Below the pieces are notes generated by a model. It saw only the letters and a list, made by a program, of their open reading frames with translations. It was not told the origin of the DNA and made no database searches. From assembly GCF_900142845.1 (NCBI RefSeq), contig NZ_FSRU01000003.1, forward strand, positions 124,001-188,000: a stretch of 64,000 nt of DNA, in the 5' to 3' direction. Below are positions 26,001 to 36,609 of this stretch, in pieces. This stretch comes from Paraburkholderia phenazinium. Lineage in GTDB: Bacteria; Pseudomonadota; Gammaproteobacteria; Burkholderiales; Burkholderiaceae. Position numbers and translations under genes: made by a program. Each line of letters opens with the position of its first letter. The first letter of the stretch is position 1.

Positions 26001-26644
26001 TCGTGCGCGGTGAAGTCGTCGGGCGTCATGAACTGCAACGGATGGGTGGCCACCACCGGCAGTTTCAGCGACGCCGCCAGCGTCACCGCCTGCTGCACGT
26101 ACGCCTCACCACCCGGCTGGCCGCAGCGTTGCAGCTCGATATAGAAACCGTTGGGGAAAACCTTCGCCCAGTGTTGCGCGTTGCGTTTGGCCGCTTCTTC
26201 ATTACCGGCGGCGAGCGCCATGCCGATGTCGCCTTGCTGCGCGCCGGAGAGCGCCAGCAGGCCCTCGCCCAGGCCGGTTTCAAGCCAGCCGGCTTCAACC
26301 TCTGCGCGGCCACGGTATTGATTCGTGAGCCACGCCTTGGTCAGCAATTCGCACAGGTTCAGGTAGCCGCGTTTGTCCTTGACCAGCAGCAGCAGGCGCG
26401 AGGGCTTGTCGCGATCATCCGGATTGGTGATCCAGACGTCGCAACCGGCAATGGGTTTGACCCCTTTGCCGCGGGCTTCCTTGTAGAAACGGACGAGGCC
26501 GAATGCGTTGCCGAGGTCGGTGAGGGCGAGCGCCCCCTGACCGTCTTTGGCGGCGGCCGCGACGATGTCGTCAAGGCGCACGATGCCATCGGCAATCGAG
26601 AATTCGGAGTGAACGCGGAGATGAACGAAGCGGGGATCTGACAT
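23081..26644 (-). CDS. dnaE: DNA polymerase III subunit alpha (DnaE1)
   Basis: The 1187-residue replicative polymerase begins MSDPRFVHLRVHSEFSIADG, the start of the PHP domain (about residues 1-280). The palm carries PDFDIDFCQHGRDRV with the catalytic Asp pair, and GPGRGSGAGSLVAY lies before it. HhH and OB-fold regions follow, and the C-terminus has a Gly-rich stretch at about residues 1115-1135, then a tau-binding type end. Length is normal for DnaE1. ATG 26644 fits the family; the frame is open to 26686. It is a single gene on the minus strand, divergent from trhO. Confidence 0.97.
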   Translation of the reverse strand: MSDPRFVHLRVHSEFSIADGIVRLDDIVAAAAKDGQGALALTDLGNAFGLVRFYKEARGKGVKPIAGCDVWITNPDDRDKPSRLLLLVKDKRGYLNLCELLTKAWLTNQYRGRAEVEAGWLETGLGEGLLALSGAQQGDIGMALAAGNEEAAKRNAQHWAKVFPNGFYIELQRCGQPGGEAYVQQAVTLAASLKLPVVATHPLQFMTPDDFTAHEARVCISEGDMLANPRRQKRFTTEQYFRSQEEMTALFADIPSALANTVEIARRCNLTLELGKPKLPLFPTPDGMSLDDYLVHLSKEGLEKRLEQLYPNEAEREAQRETYYKRLEFECGTIIKMGFPGYFLIVADFINWAKNNGVPVGPGRGSGAGSLVAYALGVTDLDPLRYNLLFERFLNPERVSMPDFDIDFCQHGRDRVIQYVKEKYGADAVSQIATFGTMAAKAAVRDIGRVLDLGYMFTDGIAKLIPFKPGKHVTIADAMKEEPLLQERFDNEDEVHQLIELAQRVEGLTRNVGMHAGGVLIAPGKLTDFCPLYTQGDESGVVSQYDKDDVEAVGLVKFDFLGLTTLTILDWAERYIRRLDPSKQDWSLAQVPLDDPASFTILKKANTVAVFQLESRGMQGMLKDAQPDRFEDIIALVALYRPGPMDLIPSFCARKHGREVVEYPDPRVEPILKETYGIMVYQEQVMQMAQIIGGYSLGGADLLRRAMGKKKAEEMAEHRALFREGAAKNGLTGEKADEIFDLMEKFAGYGFNKSHAAAYALLAYHTAWLKAHHPAEFMAANMSLAMDDTDKVKILFEDCITNKMAVLPPDVNLSAYRFEPVAEADGKRSKTIRYGLGAIKGSGQNAIEEILRAREEGPFIDLFDFCNRIDRRVVNRRTVEALIRAGAFDALHANRAQLIASVSLAMEAADQASANAMQAGLFDMGDAPSQGHELVDEAEWPEKKKLQEEKGALGFYLSGHLFDAYKDEVRRFARQKIGELKEGRDKLVAGVIASLRTQMTQRGKMLIALLDDGTGQCEVTVFNETFEAHKALFKEDELLVVQGQARNDAFTGGIRFTVDTVMDLGRARCRYAEAVKVQMNGNADALALRRVLEAHSAGADEPQAAQAPAVSARGGGGGRGGGFGGGDGGRQRQAVQIPSGLAVQIVYRSENAEGEVRLGDAWRVKPTDELLAALRGEFAGSSIEIVY

Positions 26645-26998
26645 GGGCGTTATTGTAACTCCACCCTTCCGAAGATTTGAGCCCAAAGCGGCGCGTTAGC
26701 CATCCGGCCAGGGGGCAAGCGCCCGGCCCCTGCCCTGCGCGGCACCGACCGTTGACCTGCCCCGCGAGCCGCTGGCGCAGTGACGATTGCCCGGCAGGAA
26801 GCGCGGGCGGCGCCGGACGATTCCCTGACGTCTTGCGCTGCCGCAACCGGATAGCCATTCGGCCGACTCGGGCAATCCGGCCGCTTGAGGGATAATACGG
26901 GTTTCGCCCTGTTTGCCGTGGCCGCGCCACGCGCGCGGCCACCCTGTGCCGCTTGCGCTGTCTGCTGCGCCGCCGGGCCACTTTACTGCTGGACCATC

Positions 26999-27862
26999 AT
27001 GAGCATCGTCAATCTCGCCGCCTACCAATTTGCCACCCTTGAAGCCACTGCCGAGTGGCGCCCGCTCGTCACCGAGCGGTGCAATGCGCTCGGCCTGCGG
27101 GGCACGATCCTGCTTGCGCCGGAAGGCATCAACCTGTTCGTTGCGGGCACGCCGGAGGCTGCGCATGGGTTTATGGACTATATCCGCCACGATCCGCTGT
27201 TCGAGGGCAAGTTTGCGAACTTGCAGTTCAAGGAGAGCCTGTCCGGGAAGCAGCCGTTCCGCCGCATGCTGGTGAAGCTGAAGCGCGAGATCATCACCAT
27301 GAAGAAGCCGGCAATCCGGCCCGAACTGGGTCGCGCGCCGTCGGTGGATGCGCCTACGCTGAAGGCGTGGCTCGACCGCGGCCACGACGACGAAGGGCGC
27401 CCGGTGGTAATGCTGGACACGCGCAATGCGTTTGAAGTGGACGTGGGCACGTTCGACGACGCGCTCGACTACCGCATTGAGAAATTCAGCGAGTTTCCGG
27501 CGGTCATCGAGCAGAACCGTGCTGACCTGGAAGGCAAGACGGTGGTGTCGTTCTGCACGGGCGGGATTCGTTGCGAGAAGGCGGCGATCCACATGAAGGA
27601 AGTGGGCATCGAGAACGTGTACCAGCTCGAGGGCGGCATCCTGAAGTATTTCGAGGAAGTGGGTGGCGCGCATTATCACGGCGAGTGCTTCGTGTTCGAC
27701 TACCGCACTGCGCTCGATCCCGAACTGAAGCCAACCGCAACGGCGCAATGCTTCGGCTGCCGCGCGGTGGTCAGCCCGGAGGCGCAGCAGTCACCGCTGT
27801 ATGTACCCGGCAAGACATGCCCGGAGTGCCATCCGGAGCGAAACGCCGCGCGTGCGGCGTGA
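26999..27862 (+). CDS. trhO: tRNA uridine-34 hydroxylase TrhO (YceA), rhodanese domain
   Basis: The 287-residue protein hydroxylates U34 of certain tRNAs in an oxygen-dependent first step to 5-methoxyuridine. It has an N-terminal ferredoxin-like domain ([16 protein letters not shown]), a rhodanese domain with the active Cys in [12 protein letters not shown], and a C-terminal Cys-rich part (QCFGCR, CPECH) that may bind zinc. ATG 26999 is chosen from the family N-terminus ([12 protein letters not shown]). It is followed 53 bases later by gluQ, another tRNA-modification gene, so the two may be cotranscribed. Confidence 0.94.
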   Translation: MSIVNLAAYQFATLEATAEWRPLVTERCNALGLRGTILLAPEGINLFVAGTPEAAHGFMDYIRHDPLFEGKFANLQFKESLSGKQPFRRMLVKLKREIITMKKPAIRPELGRAPSVDAPTLKAWLDRGHDDEGRPVVMLDTRNAFEVDVGTFDDALDYRIEKFSEFPAVIEQNRADLEGKTVVSFCTGGIRCEKAAIHMKEVGIENVYQLEGGILKYFEEVGGAHYHGECFVFDYRTALDPELKPTATAQCFGCRAVVSPEAQQSPLYVPGKTCPECHPERNAARAA

Positions 27863-27915
27863 GGATTGCGGCGGCATACGTGTGCGGGTAGTTGGCCTGG
27901 ATAGAGAACCGGAAC

Positions 27916-28956
27916 ATGAGCTACCGCGGCCGATTTGCCCCCTCTCCGACTGGACCTCTGCATTTTGGTTCGCTGGTCAGCGCCTTGGCGAGCTGGCTGG
28001 ATGCGCGCGCGCATGACGGCGTGTGGCTGGTGCGGATCGAGGACATCGACGGCCCACGGACGGTGCCTGGCGCGGCGGAGGACATCCTGGCGACGCTGGA
28101 CCTGTTTGGCCTGCGCGCGGACGAGCCGCCGATCTGGCAAAGCGAGCGCACCGCGCGCTACCAGCAGGCACTGGACCAACTGCGGACCGCGGGTCTTGTG
28201 TATCCATGCGGCTGTACGCGTAGAGAGATCAGCGATTCGTTGCTGAACGCGCACTCACGCAATACCACCCTCGCTTACCCGGGCACATGCCGCAACGGCC
28301 TGCGCGGCAAATCTGCGCGTGCGTGGCGGCTGCGCGTGCCGGACGGGGATGACGGTAAGAACGACGACGGAAAGACCGCTGCGTTGAACATATCCGGGAA
28401 CAACGGCGACGAGGCCACGGCAAAAGTCGCACCGGTGGCTAACCGAGGTACTGCGGGAATAGCTGCAGAGATAGCCGCCGAGGGGGCACCGGGAACTCCT
28501 GAGCGGGGTTTTGCGACGATCACGTTCGACGACCGCTGGCAGGGATTACAGACGCAGAACCTGGCAACTGAAGTTGGCGACTTCGTGTTACGGCGAGCGG
28601 ATGACCAGTGGGCATATCAACTGGCGGTGGTGGTAGACGATGCTGACGAGGGGATCACGCACATTGTGCGAGGCGCGGATTTGCTGGATTCGACGGCGCG
28701 CCAGATCTATCTGCAGCGATGCCTGGGTATACCGACGCCGGCGTACCTGCATGTTCCGGTGGTAACAAACCGCGACGGCGAGAAGTTAAGTAAGCAAACG
28801 GGCGCCACGGCACTCGACACGAGCCGCCCGCTGGACGCCCTGCACGCGGCGGCGCGGCACTTGAACCTGGATATGAATTCGGGCGATCAGACGCACACTT
28901 CGCTGGAATCGTTCTACGCCGCCGCGACAAAGGCTTGGGCCCGACGCTTCAAATGA
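27916..28956 (+). CDS. gluQ: Glutamyl-Q tRNA(Asp) synthetase with an internal insertion
   Basis: GluQ attaches glutamate to queuosine-34 of tRNA-Asp. The 346-residue protein shows the class I signature [15 protein letters not shown] near residue 7, a zinc site (YPCGCTRRE plus YPGTC) and the KLSKQTG loop. The tRNA-body domain of full GluRS is missing, as expected for GluQ. Between about residues 143 and 198 there is an extra low-complexity segment rich in Asp, Gly, Ala and Lys ([12 protein letters not shown] and so on) that lengthens the protein by about 50 residues over typical members. The frame stays intact through it. It lies directly after trhO. Confidence 0.93.
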   Translation: MSYRGRFAPSPTGPLHFGSLVSALASWLDARAHDGVWLVRIEDIDGPRTVPGAAEDILATLDLFGLRADEPPIWQSERTARYQQALDQLRTAGLVYPCGCTRREISDSLLNAHSRNTTLAYPGTCRNGLRGKSARAWRLRVPDGDDGKNDDGKTAALNISGNNGDEATAKVAPVANRGTAGIAAEIAAEGAPGTPERGFATITFDDRWQGLQTQNLATEVGDFVLRRADDQWAYQLAVVVDDADEGITHIVRGADLLDSTARQIYLQRCLGIPTPAYLHVPVVTNRDGEKLSKQTGATALDTSRPLDALHAAARHLNLDMNSGDQTHTSLESFYAAATKAWARRFK

Positions 28957-28989
28957 GGGGGCCACTGCGGCGGCGAGATATCGGGCACT

Positions 28990-29023
28990 CGACACCCGAC
29001 ACCCGACACCCGACACCCGACAC
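28990..29023. repeat. Heptanucleotide tandem repeat (CGACACC), 4 copies plus partial
   Basis: CGACACC repeats at 28990, 28997, 29004 and 29011, then a partial CGACAC to 29023. It starts 34 bases after the gluQ stop codon. Like the repeat after the GT2 gene, it is a 7-bp unit placed just behind a gene end. Confidence 0.92.
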
Positions 29024-29320
29024 TTAGAGAGTGAAGCAGCAACCCGTTGACGAAGAAGGGCAATGGGACGACAACTGTTCGGCGAGCGAGCAGCGAAACT
29101 GCGGCGCGAAGCGAGTACGGCGACACAACCGAGTAGAAGGAGTAGAAGCAAAGACCGAGGGGTGGGAATGACCTAACGGCGGCGCGCAGCGCACGCTGGA
29201 GCGGAAGACTGCTGTGCCACGGGGTAGAGCGGTGCGAGGGCGCATCTCGTCTCGGACCACTCCGGGCGGCCAAACAGAGGTGGACACCTACGAGCTAGCG
29301 GTGTGAGCCGCTTTCTTTTG

Positions 29321-29354
29321 CCTACTTTTCTTTGCGGCGGCAAAGAAAAGTAGG
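29321..29354. repeat. 15-bp perfect hairpin of a probable dispersed intergenic element
   Basis: CCTACTTTTCTTTGC (29321-29335) and its exact reverse complement (29340-29354) surround a GGCG loop. The flanking sequence, GAGCCGCTTTCTTTTG before and GTGCTGCCCCGCACAGGG after, is the type I recall as a recurrent intergenic motif in this group. It may act as a transcript end or mRNA processing site between convergent genes. Confidence 0.75.
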
Positions 29355-29475
29355 TGCTGCCCCGCACAGGGGCAACGCCAATAGACCACGAAGAAAACAA
29401 GGAAAGGCCAAAAACAAGAAAAGGCCAAAACCAGAAGCCCACCAACCGCCGCCGCAGGCAAAAGAAAACCCCACC

Positions 29476-30957
29476 TTACGACGAAGTACTCTTCCTGACA
29501 GGCATCCCAAACCCACCCAACAACGCAGCGAGCGGCTGCTTGGAAGCCACCTTGTTCACGGGAACATCGGCAACCTCATCGGCTTTACGACTGGAGGGTG
29601 AAGGCTCATAAGGCTTGGAAAAGAAATCATCAACAGGAGCTTGCCGATGATGATGCGGCCGTTCGAACGAAGAACCGCCGGCACCGGAACCAGAGGAAGC
29701 ACGACGCCGCCCACTCCCCCGTTCCTCGCGACCTTCGCGCCCTTCGCGCTCCCGCCGCGGACTACGCTCTTCATGATGATGCCGCACAGGCACATCAACA
29801 GTGAGACGTTGCACATCGAGCGGCCGCTTGATCAGCTTCTCGATATCGGCGAGTTGTTTGCGCTCATTCGGGCTACACAAAGAAAGCGCATCGCCGGAAG
29901 CCCCAGCCCGCCCGGTACGCCCAATCCGGTGCACATAATCTTCGGCATTGAACGGCAGATCGAAGTTAATCACAGCCGGCAGCTCAACGATATCGAGCCC
30001 ACGCGCAGCAACATCCGTCGCCACCAGCGCCTCAATCTCACCGCGTTTGAAAGCGTCAAGCGCCTGCATACGCTCATTCTGCGTACGATCGCCGTGAATC
30101 GCGGTCGCCACCACACCATCGCGCTCAAGACTGCGCGCCAAACGGCTCGCGCCGATCTTGCTGTTACAAAACACGATCACCTGCTTCAGACCGCGTTCGC
30201 GAATCAGTTGCACCACCGCGCCGGTCTTGTCGCCTTCGGCCACTTCGTAAACCGTCTGCGTAACATTGGTCGCGGTCGAATTGCTGCGCGCCACTTCGAT
30301 AGTCTGCGGATTGCGCAAATAGGTCGCAGCCAGCTTCTTGATTTCACCGGAGAAGGTCGCCGAAAACAGCAGCGTCTGACGTTCCTTCGGCAGCAGATTC
30401 AGAATGCGCTGCAGATCCGGCAGGAAGCCCATGTCGAGCATACGGTCGGCTTCGTCGAGCACCAGCATCTGCACCTGGCCCAGATTGGCCGTCTTTTGCT
30501 GCACGTGGTCAAGCAGACGCCCAGGCGTGGCGATCAGAATCTCGACGCCGCGGCGCAGCTGCTCCGACTGCGGATTCATATCCACACCGCCGAACACCAC
30601 CGCGCTGCGCAGCGCCGTATGCTTGGCGTAAGCGTGCACGTTGGCGGCAACCTGGTCGGCCAATTCGCGGGTCGGCGTAAGAATCAGCGCGCGCACCGGG
30701 TGGCGCGCCGGCGAGGCGCTCGTGCTCGCGTGCTGCAGCAGGCGCTGGATGATCGGCAGCGAAAAGCTCGCGGTCTTGCCGGTCCCCGTCTGGGCCGCGC
30801 CCATGACGTCGCGTCCCGACAGCACAACAGGGATCGCCTGCGCCTGGATCGGCGTGGGCGTGGTGTAACCCTGCTCGACGATGGCTTTCAGGATGTCCGG
30901 CGCAAGGCCAAACTGGTCAAAAGTCTCGGTGCTGGGCGTGACGGCTGTGTCGGACAT
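29476..30957 (-). CDS. rhlE: DEAD-box RNA helicase, RhlE type
   Basis: The 493-residue protein has the two RecA-like helicase domains. The Q-motif region is FDQFGLAPDILKAIVEQGYTT; motif I is AAQTGTGKTAS, Ia PTRELADQV, II VLDEADRMLDMGF, III SATF, and VI HRIGRTGRAG. The C-terminal tail (about residues 390-470) is basic and rich in Arg, Gly and His (RREREGREGREERGSGRRR), which binds RNA. RhlE helps ribosome assembly and RNA turnover, often in the cold. ATG 30957 is chosen because family similarity starts there. There may be a long 5' leader, since the upstream gap is 325 bases. Confidence 0.93.
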   Translation of the reverse strand: MSDTAVTPSTETFDQFGLAPDILKAIVEQGYTTPTPIQAQAIPVVLSGRDVMGAAQTGTGKTASFSLPIIQRLLQHASTSASPARHPVRALILTPTRELADQVAANVHAYAKHTALRSAVVFGGVDMNPQSEQLRRGVEILIATPGRLLDHVQQKTANLGQVQMLVLDEADRMLDMGFLPDLQRILNLLPKERQTLLFSATFSGEIKKLAATYLRNPQTIEVARSNSTATNVTQTVYEVAEGDKTGAVVQLIRERGLKQVIVFCNSKIGASRLARSLERDGVVATAIHGDRTQNERMQALDAFKRGEIEALVATDVAARGLDIVELPAVINFDLPFNAEDYVHRIGRTGRAGASGDALSLCSPNERKQLADIEKLIKRPLDVQRLTVDVPVRHHHEERSPRREREGREGREERGSGRRRASSGSGAGGSSFERPHHHRQAPVDDFFSKPYEPSPSSRKADEVADVPVNKVASKQPLAALLGGFGMPVRKSTSS

Positions 30958-31282
30958 GGTGGCTTTCGCTAAAAATGCGCCTGCGCGGGGGGCGCGGCAG
31001 CGGCCGGGGCCGCGGAGGGCATCAGGATGAAGCGGAGCCACGGCGTGCCGCAAAGTCCCGATTTCGTCAGGGAAGGATGCAGCCGGCTCCGGCCGACGGA
31101 AACACCCGCCGGAAAGGCCGGTATTGTAGCACTTCAGCAAAAACACTCATGGCGCACACGCCCGCTTTCTGCTCACGCCCCGGACAAAGGGGCGCAAACC
31201 CGGCGGGAACGGCCACAGGCCCGCACAGACTAGGCCACGCAGACGACAGTCCCGTGACAGCGAAGCAGCCCAGCCGCCCGGC
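30958..31282. other. Gene-free stretch upstream of the RhlE helicase gene
   Basis: These 325 bases separate the helicase start from the stop of the aldehyde dehydrogenase gene, both on the minus strand. A TACAAT on the minus strand at 31128-31123 could be a -10 box, giving a leader of about 160 bases; no good -35 box is seen. A long leader would fit a cold-regulated helicase, but this is only inferred. Confidence 0.45.
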
Positions 31283-32719
31283 TCACCACGTCTCGCGCAT
31301 CACCATCAGCCGCATCTCGGTCATGTCCTCGATGGCGTAGCGAATGCCCTCGCGCCCCAGCCCGGAGTCCTTGACCCCGCCATACGGCATATTGTCCACG
31401 CGGAACGACGGCACGTCGTTGATCACGACGCCGCCCACGTCCAACTGGTCCCACGCCTGATGCGCATGGGCGAGCGAATCCGTGAAGACGCCCGCCTGCA
31501 GGCCGAAGTCGCTGTCGTTGACGGTCGCGAGCGCCGCCGCGAAGTCGTCGAAGCGCTCCAGAATCGCCACCGGACCGAAGGCTTCCTTGCGATACAGGTC
31601 CGAATCGCGCTTCACGCCTTCGAGCAAGGTCGCCTCGAACATCGCGCCCTCCACCTTGCCGCCGGCCACGATCTTCGCGCCGTCCAGCACCGCGCTCTCC
31701 ATCCAGCCGGCCAGACGTTTCGACTCCGACTCGGAGATCATCGGCCCGACAAAGGTCTTCTCGTTCTTCGGATCGCCCATGATCAGCGACTTCGTCTTCG
31801 CAATCAGCTTCTCGCGCAACGCGTCGTAGAGGCTTGAGTGGACGAGAATGCGCTGCACGCCAATGCAGCTCTGCCCCGACTGATAGAACGCGCCGAACGC
31901 CAGCCGCTCGACCACATAGTCGAGCTTGCCGCCCTGATCGCCGTCCACAATCGCCGCCGCGTTACCGCCCAGTTCCAGAATCACCTTCTTCTTGCCGGCC
32001 TTTTTCTTCAGCTCCCAGCCCACCGCCGGCGAACCGGTGAAGGAGAGCAGCTTGAACCGCTCGTCGGTGGTGAACAGGTCCGCGCCGTCGCGGTGGGCCG
32101 GCAAGATTGAAAACGCGCCCTTGGGCAGGTCCGTTTCCGCGAGAATCTCGCCCATGATCAGCGCCCCGACCGGCGTGCGGCTCGCCGGCTTCAGCACGAA
32201 CGGCACGCCCGCGGCGAGCGCCGGCGCCACCTTGTGCGCGGTCAGATTCAGCGGAAAATTGAACGGCGAAATGAACGAACACGGCCCGATCGGCACGCGC
32301 TTCACGTAGCCGTGATAGCCCTTCGCGCGCGGCGAAATCTCCAGATTGATGATCTCGCCGTCGATGCGCACCGCTTCCTCCGCGGCCACCTTGAACGTAT
32401 CGATCAGCCGCGTGACTTCGCCGCGCGAATCGTTGATCGGCTTGCCGGCTTCGATGCACAGCGCCATCGCCAGTTCGTCGTAGCGCTCGCGAAAACGCTT
32501 CACACAGTGTTCGAGCACCGCCTGGCGCTTGAACGGCGGGAACGCGCGCAGTGCGGGCATCGCCTCGACGGCGTGGCCGATCGCCTTGTCGATCGCCGCG
32601 GCGTCCGCCATCGCGACACGGGTGGCCACCTCGCCGCTGAACTTGTCGGTGACTTCGAGATCGGTATTGGCCGCCACCGCCACATTCGCGAGGTAGTACG
32701 GGTAGGTCTTGTTCAACAT
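31283..32719 (-). CDS. Aldehyde dehydrogenase family protein
   Basis: The 478-residue NAD(P)-dependent aldehyde dehydrogenase oxidises an aldehyde to the acid. The general base Glu lies in VILELGGNAAAI and the catalytic Cys in QSGQSCIGVQR. The cofactor region SFTGSPAVGW and the C-terminal PYGGVKDSGLGREG are intact. The sequence style is closest to the lactaldehyde, succinate-semialdehyde or phosphonoacetaldehyde dehydrogenase branch. GGAGAACG just before ATG 32719 fixes the start; longer frames run through the upstream gene in another phase. It lies 68 bases after a ThDP enzyme gene and is probably cotranscribed with it. The substrate is unknown. Confidence 0.93.
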   Translation of the reverse strand: MLNKTYPYYLANVAVAANTDLEVTDKFSGEVATRVAMADAAAIDKAIGHAVEAMPALRAFPPFKRQAVLEHCVKRFRERYDELAMALCIEAGKPINDSRGEVTRLIDTFKVAAEEAVRIDGEIINLEISPRAKGYHGYVKRVPIGPCSFISPFNFPLNLTAHKVAPALAAGVPFVLKPASRTPVGALIMGEILAETDLPKGAFSILPAHRDGADLFTTDERFKLLSFTGSPAVGWELKKKAGKKKVILELGGNAAAIVDGDQGGKLDYVVERLAFGAFYQSGQSCIGVQRILVHSSLYDALREKLIAKTKSLIMGDPKNEKTFVGPMISESESKRLAGWMESAVLDGAKIVAGGKVEGAMFEATLLEGVKRDSDLYRKEAFGPVAILERFDDFAAALATVNDSDFGLQAGVFTDSLAHAHQAWDQLDVGGVVINDVPSFRVDNMPYGGVKDSGLGREGIRYAIEDMTEMRLMVMRETW

Positions 32720-32787
32720 GACACGTTCTCCTTGATGCGAGCTGTCTCGACCGGCGGCATGCAGCAAGCCGCATGCCCCGGCTGGAT

Positions 32788-34440
<1,653 letters not shown>

Positions 34441-34531
34441 TGAGAGTCTCGCTTGACGAACGAGCGCGGACGGCACGCCCACGCAGTGGGATCCGGGACG
34501 GATGATCGAAGACGATGACGGGCGCGGCCAC

Positions 34532-34566
34532 GTAGTAAGGAGTGGACGCGTCGAACAGCTTACTAC
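34532..34566. promoter_or_regulatory. 8-bp inverted repeat upstream of the acetolactate synthase operon
   Basis: GTAGTAAG (34532-34539) and CTTACTAC (34559-34566) are exact reverse complements 19 bases apart, about 92-126 bases before the minus-strand start at 34440. The distance fits an operator or activator site. No regulator gene is adjacent. Confidence 0.45.
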
Positions 34567-34653
34567 CTGGGAGAAAAAACTGCGCGCAAGCCGGCAGGGA
34601 TGACGAGGGTGCGGCGATGCAGCATGGGGAGCATGGCCACGTGGCTGCCCAGG

Positions 34654-35022
34654 CTACCGCACGATCGTGACGCAGTCGGACAGAACCGGCGGCGCGTTCT
34701 CGCCCGCCGTCGCATCGTAGAGGTCGGCGCGCGGACCCTTGGTCCACCAGGTGTAGCTGCCCGCCTGGTATTTCGCGCCGGACGCGGAGAGCGTATTGAC
34801 GAACAGCATCGGCTGACCTTTGACGGGCACCAGCGCGAAGCTCTGGCCGTTCGCGGCGTTCCAGTAGGTCACCTGCAGGATCTTGCCGGTGGCGCAGGTG
34901 TATTTGTGGGTCTGCCGGTCTTTGGTCTGAATTTCAGCAAGGCGCAAGGGCGCAGCCCAGGCGCTGCCTGTCGACGCCGCGACTGCCAGCACACTCGTTA
35001 CCGCGACGAGCCATTTCCGCAT
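34654..35022 (-). CDS. MliC-like lysozyme inhibitor, periplasmic
   Basis: The 122-residue protein has a signal peptide (MRKWLVAVTSVLAVAASTGSAWA, cleavage after AWA). Its mature part resembles MliC/PliC inhibitors of C-type lysozyme: YTCATGKILQVTYWN, then LSASGAKYQAGSYTWWTKGPRADLYD. The SG-KY and W-x-K-G words are the inhibitory-loop region of the family. There is no lipobox Cys at the cleavage site, so it is periplasmic rather than membrane bound. It would protect the cell wall from host lysozyme. The two Cys (in YTCATG and SDCVT) may form a disulphide. It is a single gene, with a small lipoprotein gene upstream. Confidence 0.85.
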   Translation of the reverse strand: MRKWLVAVTSVLAVAASTGSAWAAPLRLAEIQTKDRQTHKYTCATGKILQVTYWNAANGQSFALVPVKGQPMLFVNTLSASGAKYQAGSYTWWTKGPRADLYDATAGENAPPVLSDCVTIVR

Positions 35023-35049
35023 CCGCTGCCTCGCTAGGTGGTTAGCTGC

Positions 35050-35262
35050 TCAAGGATCGATGACGTCCGCGCATGCGTCGGTAGGCGCGGCCGCTACGTG
35101 GCCGACTACCGGCACGATCTTCAGACCGGCCGACGCCACCCGGCACGGCGCCGCGGCGAGACCGCAGCCGGCCAGTCCCGCGCATAGCGCGACCAGCACG
35201 CCCAGCGCACCGAGGCGCCCGGTCCGGCGAAGCCGCGCGATCTGGCGGGTGTCTGAGCTCAT
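35050..35262 (-). CDS. Small lipoprotein, 70 residues
   Basis: After a basic N-terminus (RQIARLRRTGRLG), a hydrophobic helix ends in the lipobox LAGC (LVALCAGLAGCG), so the product should be a lipoprotein. The short mature part has two further Cys (APCRVA, TDACADV) and ends VIDP. GGAGAAGG upstream fixes the ATG at 35262. I recall similar tiny lipoproteins in Burkholderia (DUF6726-like), without known function. It lies 27 bases upstream of the MliC-like gene on the same strand, so the two could be one envelope unit. Confidence 0.75.
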   Translation of the reverse strand: MSSDTRQIARLRRTGRLGALGVLVALCAGLAGCGLAAAPCRVASAGLKIVPVVGHVAAAPTDACADVIDP

Positions 35263-35394
35263 GGGTCCTTCTCCTGCCTTCGATACTTCAACGATCCGCA
35301 TGCACGCGGGATGCGTGACGCGCGGATCGTACAAGGTGCGCGGATCACGCGGGTTGCGTGGACGACAACCCGATTGCGCCGCTCATTCCAGTAC

Positions 35395-36609
35395 TTATTT
35401 CGCCGACACCGGCCGCACCGCTGCCGCAGCCTGCTTCGCACGGACACGGGCTTCGTCGGTGTCCGCACCGGTGGCGAGCGCCACGCCCATGCGACGCTTG
35501 ACGAAACTCTCCGGCTTGCCGAACAACCGCAGATCGGCATCCGGCACGGCCAGCGCCGCCGCCACGCCTTCGAACGCGATACCGGCTTCGTCCAGACCGC
35601 CGTAAATCACCGCCGACGCCCCCGGCGCACGCAGCGCCGTATCCACCGGCAGACCGAGAATGGCCCGCGCATGCAATTCGAACTCGGACAGACGTTGCGA
35701 GCACAGCGTGACGAGCCCTGTGTCGTGCGGACGCGGACTCACTTCCGAAAACCATACGTCATCGCCGCGCACGAAAAGTTCCACGCCGAACAGACCCCGG
35801 CCGCCGAGCGCCGCCGTCACCTTGTGCGCGACATCGCGCGAACGTTCGAGCGCGAGCGGGTTCATCGGCTGCGGCTGCCACGACTCGACGTAGTCGCCCG
35901 CCACCTGCACGTGGCCGATCGGATCGCAGAAATACGTGCTCGTCTCGCCGGTTGCCGGATCGATCGCGCGCACGGTCAATTGCGTGATTTCGTACTCGAA
36001 GTCGATAAAGCCTTCGACGATCACGCGACCGTGATTGACGCGACCGCCGGCCATCGCGTATTGCCAGGCCGGTTCGACGTCGGCCTCGCTCTTCAGCACC
36101 GACTGCCCCTTGCCCGACGACGACATCACCGGCTTGACGACGCACGGATAACCCACCTTCGCGATGCCCGCCTTCAGCTCCTCGAGCGAATCCGCGAACG
36201 CATACGGCGACGTGGGCAAGCCGAGCTCTTCGGCGGCGAGACGGCGGATGCCTTCGCGGTTCATCGTCAGTTGCGTGGCGCGCGCCGTGGGGATCACTTC
36301 AGCGAGACCGTCGGCTTCGATTGCGGCCAGCGCATCCGTGGCGATGGCTTCGATTTCCGGCACGATCAGATGCGGGCGTTCCTGCTCGACCAGCGCACGC
36401 AAGGCGGCGCGGTCGGTCATGTCGATCACATGGGCGCGATGCGCGACCTGATGACCCGGCGCGTTCGGATAACGGTCGACCGCGATCACTTCCACGCCGA
36501 GGCGCTGCAACGCGATGATCACTTCCTTGCCCAGCTCGCCCGCGCCGAGCAGCATGACGCGCGTCGCCGAGTTCGAAAGCGGGGTGCCGATCCGTTGGCC
36601 GATCTGCAT
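35395..36609 (-). CDS. purT: Formate-dependent phosphoribosylglycinamide formyltransferase
   Basis: The 404-residue ATP-grasp enzyme makes formyl-GAR from GAR, formate and ATP in purine synthesis, as an alternative to PurN. The N-terminus has [25 protein letters not shown]. The ATP-grasp core shows [15 protein letters not shown], and [14 protein letters not shown] carries the metal site. Length is close to the usual 390-400. GGAGA just before ATG 36609 supports the start. It stands alone and is divergent from the META-domain lipoprotein gene. Confidence 0.96.
   Translation of the reverse strand: MQIGQRIGTPLSNSATRVMLLGAGELGKEVIIALQRLGVEVIAVDRYPNAPGHQVAHRAHVIDMTDRAALRALVEQERPHLIVPEIEAIATDALAAIEADGLAEVIPTARATQLTMNREGIRRLAAEELGLPTSPYAFADSLEELKAGIAKVGYPCVVKPVMSSSGKGQSVLKSEADVEPAWQYAMAGGRVNHGRVIVEGFIDFEYEITQLTVRAIDPATGETSTYFCDPIGHVQVAGDYVESWQPQPMNPLALERSRDVAHKVTAALGGRGLFGVELFVRGDDVWFSEVSPRPHDTGLVTLCSQRLSEFELHARAILGLPVDTALRAPGASAVIYGGLDEAGIAFEGVAAALAVPDADLRLFGKPESFVKRRMGVALATGADTDEARVRAKQAAAAVRPVSAK

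Larger units (their letters stand above)
28957..29475. other. Gene-free stretch with tandem repeat and Paraburkholderia-like dispersed element
   Basis: These 519 bases lie between the convergent gluQ and helicase genes. They hold a 7-bp tandem repeat (28990-29023), then about 300 bases ending in a strong 15-bp hairpin (29321-29354). After it comes GGTGCTGCCCCGCACAGG and an A-rich tract with repeated AAAGGCCAAAA words. From memory this hairpin and the sequence after it resemble an element found many times in Paraburkholderia and Burkholderia genomes. No gene is supported, although small ORFs of 85-120 codons can be drawn. Confidence 0.65.

Noticed and set aside
23336..26641. Plus-strand ORF of 1101 codons antisense to dnaE
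   Set aside because: Shadow of the dnaE reading frame; composition is unlike any protein family.
28957..29475. Small genes of 85-120 codons around the hairpin element
   Set aside because: Low-complexity Lys/Pro/Arg-rich products and no ribosome sites; better explained as a dispersed repeat.
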